Assembly (NCBI GenBank): GCA_011800155.1
Contig: CM022368.1
Span: 1,116,001-1,180,000, forward strand
DNA length: 64,000 nt
Source: Flammulina velutipes
Lineage: Eukaryota > Basidiomycota > Agaricomycetes > Agaricales > Physalacriaceae
Direction: 5' to 3'
This document shows, piece by piece, positions 57,492 through 64,000 of the stretch. The notes beneath the pieces are model-generated. The model was given only the letters and a program-made list of their open reading frames with translations, was not told the origin of the DNA and searched no databases. Both the position numbers and the translations under genes were made by a program. Numbering within the stretch: position 1 is the stretch's first letter; each line of letters opens with the position of its first letter.

Positions 57492-58093
57492 TCATAACGT
57501 CTTGAGAAAGTCAAGTACTTCCCGGTGACGTAGAGCGCCCGTAAAGGAAGCTTTCAATTTTCCATCCAAGAAGCCCGAGACGGTAGGAAGGGCGTGTACC
57601 TGTAGAGATGGCATTGAGAGGACTTCCATAGCTATGGATGTTAATGCATACCTTGTATCGCGCAGCCAACTCACGACCTTCCTCACTATCCACGTTGATA
57701 GTCATCAAGTCAAGGGGTAGAAGCGAACCAGTCAAATGCTCGTTCGGTTCATCGCCCTCTGTCAGCTCCTTCAGAACAGGTGTCAGCATTTTACAAGGCC
57801 CACACCAACTATCAACAGTGTCAGTTATACTGATATATAAACGCAAGGAGGTACCAGTACTCTGCGTAGAAGTCGACTATTACAACACGGTTTGCAGCTT
57901 CGGGACCAGTCGTAACCTGTTTGAATGTCTAACGAGGATTGCAGAGTTTTAGTCCTTGACAGCTATCAAGAGCGCGTGAGGGACTGACGGCGAAGTCAGC
58001 GTCAAGGAAGTGACGCTGGGTACGAGCACTAGCGTGGAAAGAGCGGGCTCCCGAATGTCGCGTTATGGATTTGAGTGCTCTCAGCGACGACAT
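57492..58093 (-). CDS. Mitochondrial thioredoxin
   Basis: A basic, Ser/Arg-rich presequence (MSSLRALKSITRHSGARSFH) suggests mitochondrial import. After two introns the thioredoxin fold reads VVIVDFYADWCGPCKML, with the redox motif WCGPC split by an intron just before Trp. TINVDSEEGRELAARYK, an intron and the cis-Pro block VHALPTVSGFLDGKL follow, then REVLDFLKTL. It reduces disulfides in the matrix and probably serves peroxiredoxins. An intact active site and normal length support function. Confidence 0.92.
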
Positions 58094-58125
58094 GGCGGCG
58101 GAAACTAGAAGTATTTTATAAATTG

Positions 58126-58133
58126 TTACGTCA
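58126..58133 (-). promoter_or_regulatory. CRE/bZIP-like site upstream of thioredoxin gene
   Basis: TGACGTAA on the minus strand, about 33 bp before the start codon. Such sites bind Atf/CREB-type stress bZIP factors. Confidence 0.35.
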
Positions 58134-58459
58134 CAACATCCTCTGAAGATTTTCCCAAGTAGCAAATGCGATAAACGACAAAGAAAAACCACTGTTAGAG
58201 TAGCATTCAACAACACGATTCAATGATCTAGCAAGGCAAACTAATCAAACTTCATGGCATTTGGTCCGTTGTATGTATGTATCATCTTGGTGGCACGTTA
58301 CAGCATAATTTAGCGGTCCCGGCACCCACGCCAGACCGACATTGAGTTGAGTCTATAGGAAGGTTGAGAAGAGTGTCAATTGCCTGCATTTGGAATGTCG
58401 GAAGTTACAGAAGTGTAACGTAGCGGGAGTGTTGTTCGATGCAGAAGAATAGGCAAAAA
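58134..58459. other. Intergenic region between thioredoxin and SDE2
   Basis: Upstream of thioredoxin, 3' flank of SDE2. No gene seen. Confidence 0.45.
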
Positions 58460-59324
58460 TTATGCACCGATTGCATCAATGGTAGCGGTGGGAGGAGGAG
58501 GAGGCTCAGCGACGACGGCGGATTTCGGCTTAACAACCTTGACCGTCTTGGAGTCATTAGCGCCCTCTTTGTCGTGCGTTAACTTCTGTTTCTTCTTCTT
58601 CTTTAATAAAGCTGTACAAGTGGTGAGTACCATGGGATATGAGGGTAGTTGTATTAGCGTACCTGCCGAAACAGCACTCTTGACACCCTCAACAAGCTCC
58701 TTGCTTTGTTCGAGATATTCGTTATCCTCAAAACGATGCTTCTTGCCAGCTAGCACCGGAGGGTCCGATGAGCCAGGTGTATTGGACCCAGACCCACTCT
58801 TGGGATCGATTCCGAGTTTGCGCTCCAAGGCCTCCAGCTTCGCTTTCTGTGCTTCAGCTTTAGCGGCCTTCCGTTCTGGTTCAGATTCGATATACTCTGC
58901 CAATCTGTTACAACGGTTAGAGGGGCGCCAAGGAGATGGAAAGGCGTACATACTTCTTCGCTTCTTTGATTGTGCTCAACCTTCGTCCGCTCAGATCACG
59001 GCATGAATCGTTGTTGCTTGTTTTCTGGCTGCTCATACGACCACCGGCAGCACGAAGTTGAGAGCCAAAACCACCTTTTCCACCCAGAAGACGCGGCGTT
59101 AGGCGTAATGATACGAGTGAAGACCCGGTAGGATCGAGGGATGATATGGGGGCATCGTAATCCAGGACGCCGGCATGGCTGGTTAAGCGTAGTGCGTCGA
59201 CTGGAAGTGTATCGTATTTATCCTGAAGAGACGAAAGAACAGAGGATATCGACGACGACGATGGCAGCGACAAAGAAAGTGTCGGAAAAGGCGCGAACGC
59301 AGCAACAAGAATGTTGATGGTCAT
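58460..59324 (-). CDS. SDE2: Splicing/genome-stability factor Sde2
   Basis: Sde2 is made as a ubiquitin-fold fusion cleaved after Gly-Gly; the released Lys-starting C-terminal part joins the spliceosome (fission yeast) and is later degraded. The N-terminal ubiquitin-like part ([14 protein letters not shown] ... [11 protein letters not shown]) ends in [14 protein letters not shown], with the processing site between GG and KGG. It continues [20 protein letters not shown] and [12 protein letters not shown]. After an intron the [15 protein letters not shown] helix follows, then [20 protein letters not shown] and a Lys-rich, Pro-rich end. Complete and canonical. Confidence 0.93.
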
Positions 59325-59442
59325 GGTTTCGGTTAGAGGTGCTTTGTTACGTAACCAAAGCGATGCTTCATTGTCTCCATCATCCTTGGGATCCTCTTGC
59401 CGTCTAAAGCATGCTAGGACATCGTCAATTCGCTCTCAAACA
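59325..59442. promoter_or_regulatory. Bidirectional promoter, SDE2 / FIG4
   Basis: 118 bp between divergent start codons. Confidence 0.45.
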
Positions 59443-62432
59443 ATGGCTATGAATGACCAGTCGCCGTCGTCCCGCCAGGCTTTCAACAAGTACATCCTAT
59501 ACGAGAATCGACTTCGTTTCTATATCATTGCGTCCAACGCTGCCGACTCGCGTCATCGCATTCTCCGAGTCGACAGGACATCCCACGAAGAGCTTAACGT
59601 CGTCGAAGATGAGGCAGAGTACAGCGGAAAGCAGATGAGCGCCATGCTCAAAATGTTGGACGATGGTAATAAGAATTCAGGAGGACTAGGACGGGCCAAA
59701 GTATTCTTTGGAATTGCTGGTACGTCGTTTATGATATCTTGCGTCAAGTGTACTCATATTCAAACTTCCAGGCTTCGTAAGATTCACGGCTGGCTGGTAT
59801 ATGATCCTCATCACTAAGCGTTCAGTCGTGGCCCTCCTTGGTGGTCATTACCTGTATCACTGCGAAAATACAGAGCTTATCCCCGTCCCTTTCAATCCCA
59901 AAATTGAGAAGGCCGCAGAGGAGCAGAGGCTTATCAACATCTTCAAACAAGTGGATATGTCTAAGAATTTCTACTTCAGGTCTGATTTCCAAACCTATAG
60001 ACCTCTTAGTTTCTCATGACTTGCTCAGTTATACATACGACCTGACTTCGACGTTGCAACACAATCTCACTGGCGCTACTCGTCCAGTGCATGACGGGAT
60101 ATACTTGTTCAACGATCGTTATGCATGGAACTACCACTTGATGTCCTTCCCTTTCGAAGAACCTGCGAGCCTCGGAGCACACTGGCTACTTCCTCTTGTC
60201 CACGGGCACGTCGACCAAGCAAGTGCGTACTCAGACCGGGTCACTGCGCCTTGCTCACAATAGCCCAGAACTAACCGTCTTGGGACGCGTTGTCTTTGTC
60301 ACGCTCATTGCTCGAAGGTCGCGGCACTTTGCTGGCGCACGTTTCTTGAAACGAGGTGTAAACGACGAGGGAAATGTCGCCAACGAAGTCGAAACAGAAC
60401 AAATCGTTTCTGAAGCTCTCACGACACCCTTTTATAGCCCATCTCCCCGTCGCCCAAGTCCGAATTATACTAGCTACGTTCACTATCGCGGTAGTATACC
60501 CATTTATTGGACCCAAGAGCCCAATAGCATGACCCCGAGACCTCCCATTGAGAGTGCGTCACTACTTTTTTCATGAGGCATTCATGCTAACTGTCTGCCC
60601 TTATCAGTCAACGTTGTAGATCCATTCTACACTGCGGGGTCGAAGCATTTCGATGATTTATTCAGACGATATGGAACACCCATCATGATTTTGAATCTCA
60701 TTAAGAAACGTGAACCCGTCCGCCGAGAGAGCAAACTTGGGGACGAATACACTGCATGTGTCGAATACCTGAATCAGTTTTTGCCCAAGGGAAAGAAAAT
60801 GATGTATCGGGCATGGGATATGAGCAGAGCATACAAAGAGTCAGTCCATCGCCTTCTTTGCTCTTTCGCGACTAAAACTCGTTTTCAAAGGAAAACGCAG
60901 GATGTTATCAGCTACCTCGAGGATATCGCAGAGGAATCTATTCAAGAAACAGGATTCTTCCACTCAGGCCCTGAGCCATATTCACATTATCTTTCAAATC
61001 CCAAAGCCGAGTACGTGCATTGCCCTCTCCGTCTGCCGAAACTAACACTCATTTAGATGGCGAAGGACGATCTCGCTACAGAATGGAATATGTCGTACCA
61101 ACTGTGTCGATTGTCTTGATCGCACCAATGCCGCACAGTTTGTTTTCGGGAAGCGCGCTTTGGGACATCAACTCTACGTCCTCGGAATAGTGGACAGCCC
61201 AAATCTTGCCTTCGATTCTGACGCAGTCAACATGTTGACGGAAATGTATCATGATCACGGAGATAGTGAGTATTAATCTTCATATCGAAGCTCTTCAGTT
61301 GACGTCGTTGAAAGCTATCGCATTACAATACACTGGAAGTGCACTAGTCAACAGAGTGGAAACATACCGCAGGATGCCACATTGGAACAGCCATTCGCGA
61401 GATATTATCGAGAATATCCGCAGATTCTACACCAATTCGCTCCTCGGTCAGTGAGTTCAGTATCTTCACAGCGGTTGCTGACCGTTCCTCTAGACGCGGA
61501 TAAACAAGCTGCTATCAACCTTTTCCTTGGAGTGCCCAGCGACCCACAACGAGATCGACCAGTTCGTGGCGGCTACCGTCAGTGGTTCAAACCGGAACAC
61601 CTTGATGCGCCGTACGTCATACCGTTATGTGAAGACCGTCTTCGCGAGTTCGTCAAGACCAAGGGCGACTTTTGGATCGAATACTATAGGCCCCTACTAT
61701 TCACCAGTCTGGGCAAACACTTTGCCTATTCTATGAATAGCACCTTAAAACTTCCTGGGTATGCGTTGCGCTCCATTTTCTATTCAATTCCTGATGTTTC
61801 GCCGCAGCAAAACTGCGAAGGATATGAATCATAGTCCATTTGAAACGAGCTCCAGGCTTCGTCCTTCGAGGTATCTTTGATATCACTCTTTTGACAATTC
61901 AATAGCTGACATTATCTTAGCAGTGTAGTATCTGGGATGCGCAAATGGATTGGGGCGCAGCATACTCAGGCGCCGGGAGCTAAAAAGGTCGGAAAGCCTG
62001 TACCACGGGCAGTGGCACGGAAGGCGTCGGCTTTCGAGCCTGAGACGGACCGCGACAAACACTCGACGGAAGTCATCGCAAAACAGATGCTAGAGCCTTC
62101 AGTATCCGACACAGAGATAGCGGAATACCTAGGGTACATCCTCTTCTGCTTTATCTCGCTCTTACGTTCTGAGGATAGTTTCCAGATACATTGAGCAGTA
62201 CGATATCACGTTTGACACTGCGGATCGAAAAGACCTCGAGGTTTATACCAATGCTGTTAGGATCAACAACGGCGAGTGTCCCGAACATGACTATGATGAA
62301 GCGAAGGAGAGGGAGTTCTATGCGTACGTTGAACACGGTAAAGCTGAATACTACGAAGGCTATGGTAAGAGGGAACCTTTACCGGTGACTTTTAACTACG
62401 AGCGGTGGATTGGCGGACCAGTGTTATTGTAG
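59443..62432 (+). CDS. FIG4: Polyphosphoinositide phosphatase Fig4 (Sac domain)
   Basis: Fig4 is the PI(3,5)P2 5-phosphatase that works in the Fab1-Vac14 complex on vacuole/endosome membranes. [20 protein letters not shown] begins the Sac domain. FKVLKIDR-like [73 protein letters not shown] and [14 protein letters not shown] follow. The catalytic loop is [20 protein letters not shown] (CX5R(T/S)). Typical Fig4 C-terminal blocks are [34 protein letters not shown] and the end [13 protein letters not shown]. About eight to ten introns. Together with the myotubularin gene it gives two enzymes of the same lipid pathway in one window. Confidence 0.93.
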
Positions 62433-62633
62433 ATGATATTTTTTTGGTTCCACGACGCGAGTCGACAAATTATCGTATCATACGATCCATGGAAATTTTC
62501 CTCTCGGCCGGAACTATCATGTAGAGTAGGCTGAGTCACAGTGAACAGAGTGGTGACTACAGCAATGCCATGCTCAACTGCTGAGGTGTATTGCTAAATC
62601 AGCATGTGACCGAATGATACGGTCACGTGTTAA
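62433..62633. other. Intergenic region upstream of peroxiredoxin gene
   Basis: 3' flank of FIG4. An E-box-type CACGTG lies at 62624-62629. No gene seen. Confidence 0.4.
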
Positions 62634-62640
62634 TTAGTAA
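62634..62640 (+). promoter_or_regulatory. Yap1-type response element
   Basis: TTAGTAA, one of the classical fungal Yap1 (AP-1-like) sites, about 140 bp before the peroxiredoxin start. It lies next to a CACGTG box. Confidence 0.4.
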
Positions 62641-62781
62641 GGTTCGGCTTCGGAGCCTTATCGGTGCGCTTCGGCGATAGATTAGCGGCAATTTGTGCCG
62701 AGAGTAACAGGGCCAAGCAACGCGACGGACCACAAAAATTGGAAAAACGTGCCACCTTACTCTTTCATCCTCATCTTCACA

Positions 62782-63620
62782 ATGGTTGCTCTCGTTCAAC
62801 GCCCTGCCCCAACATTCACCGCTGCATCCGTCGCTGACGGTCTTTTCCAAGACATCTCTCTGTCTGATTACCTTGGACAATGGTATGAACCACTACCTTT
62901 CGTCGTATCGCACTGTTGATCACAGATTCATTTCCTAGGGTCGTTCTCCTATTCTACCCAATGTAAGATACTTGTCTACTCAACGTCGATGCGTCTTACC
63001 CATAGCGACAGGGATTTCACATTTGTTTGCCCCACTGAAATCCTGGCATTCAATGATGCCCTCCCTGAGTTCAAGGCTCTTAACACTACTGTCCTTGGCA
63101 TCTCCACCGATTCTCAGTTCTCTCACTTTGCATGGGCCACCCAGCCGCGCAAGGAAGGTGGTCTTGGCCCCGATCTCAAGCTTCCTCTTGTCGCGGACCG
63201 CAACATGAAGATCTCCCGCGACTACGGCGTCCTCCTCGAGGACGAGGGTGTCGCTCTCCGTGGTCTCTTCCTCATTGACCCCAAGGGTACCCTTCGGTAA
63301 GCGCTTCCCGTTTCAAGAACCACACAGAAGCTGAACGCCAGCATGCAGCCAAATCACAGTCAATGATCTCCCTGTTGGTCGATCTGTGGGCGAGACTCTT
63401 CGCCTCATCAAGGCGTTCCAGTTCACTGTACGTTACTTCCTCTTATTCGCTTGTCTAGCCATCAATTAAAACATGCCTTTCCCTCTAGGACAAGCACGGT
63501 GAAGTGTGCCCTGCCAACTGGAACGAGGGTGACAAGTCCATGAAGGCTGACCCCCACGGTTCCAAGGAGTACTTTGCCGCTGTCGAGGATGGTCCCAATA
63601 AGCGCGCGCGCGTCGACTAA
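62782..63620 (+). CDS. 2-Cys peroxiredoxin
   Basis: Typical 2-Cys peroxiredoxins reduce hydrogen peroxide using thioredoxin. [20 protein letters not shown] starts the fold; after two introns the peroxidatic site is [16 protein letters not shown] (Cys in VCPTE). [34 protein letters not shown] and [18 protein letters not shown] follow, then [15 protein letters not shown], and after a last intron the resolving Cys in HGEVCPANW. The end PNKRARVD has no GG(L/V)G/YF pair of sensitive peroxiredoxins visible. Complete active site, normal length. Confidence 0.95.
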
Positions 63621-64000
63621 GCGCGTCGATGTAGTTTGCGTGATAGATGAAGAAGTAAAGACGATCTACTAGAAGGTTCAAACCTTAAAGGCGATAGAGG
63701 AAACTAGATGATTTGCAAGAATTGACACGAATCGACCTGACTCATTGAACATAATTCGAGCCTTCGTGGTTTACAGTCAAGTTCTCGCCCGGAGGATGTC
63801 ATGATATTGTGCTCTCATTACGCGTGTTCACCATGAAATGATGAATACCTCCCGCCACATCGTGGGAACCTCAAGATACATAATCTGAAGATAACGATAG
63901 TAATTAAAAAGTGTGGCACGTACAAATTTATCAGTATAGGCTATTTAACACAGTATAATCAACCCAGAATCTCGCGTTGGGTTGTGCATGCGAGTAGCAA
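63621..64000. other. Terminal intergenic sequence
   Basis: AT-rich 3' flank of the peroxiredoxin gene up to the window edge. No gene recognised. Confidence 0.45.

Overview
This window is chromosomal DNA from a filamentous basidiomycete, most likely an Agaricomycete. Genes are dense and lie on both strands. Almost all are cut by several short introns, mostly 45-60 nt with GT..AG ends. The family content fits this group: F-box proteins with leucine-rich-like tails, a CFEM protein, a copper radical oxidase, GH16 and GH43 enzymes, and CaaX-type G-gamma subunits. Coordinates given for CDS features are start codon to stop codon, introns included. Splice sites were read by eye from frame continuity and family conservation.

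Layout. 0-9.2 kb: an acidic/SAP/protein kinase gene (5' end outside the window), a secreted GH16 glucanase, the head-to-head pair PNO1 and a DUF3835 protein, and a secreted subtilisin-like protease. 9.7-19.7 kb: a small EthD protein, a secreted GH43-type exo-galactanase, an SVOP-like transporter, a CFEM protein, a complete 714-bp non-autonomous DNA transposon with 14-bp inverted ends and a 9-bp target duplication, and a copper radical oxidase with an extra N-terminal domain. 20-33.9 kb: mostly housekeeping genes: SAM synthetase, myotubularin, the GPI mannosyltransferase PIGB/Gpi10, an F-box protein, an SNG1/DUF3533 membrane protein, the splicing factor Cwf18 and the mitochondrial translation GTPase Guf1.

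34-41.2 kb is the most accessory part: an F-box gene, an intronless tyrosine-phosphatase-like gene, a gene whose N-terminal half resembles the Tse2-type ADP-ribosyltransferase toxin domain, and about 1.1 kb further on an aerolysin-like pore-forming protein gene. Both toxin-like genes have TATA boxes and are surrounded by unusually long intergenic stretches. 41.5-63.6 kb returns to core genes: Kel3-type kelch protein, an unknown gene, STT3, eIF2B-beta, a GDP-fucose O-fucosyltransferase-like protein, an F-box protein, a probably myristoylated NADAR-domain protein, two tandem G-gamma subunits with different CaaX boxes, mitochondrial thioredoxin, SDE2, FIG4 and a 2-Cys peroxiredoxin.

Themes. Secreted carbohydrate and redox enzymes (GH16, GH43, copper radical oxidase, protease) suggest a saprotroph or plant-associated lifestyle. 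Two 3-position phosphoinositide phosphatases (myotubularin and Fig4), three ER glycosylation or GPI genes (PIGB, STT3, O-FucT-like) and two thiol-redox genes (thioredoxin, peroxiredoxin) occur together. Four housekeeping pairs are arranged head to head with only 82-118 bp between start codons. No rRNA, CRISPR or convincing tRNA gene was seen.
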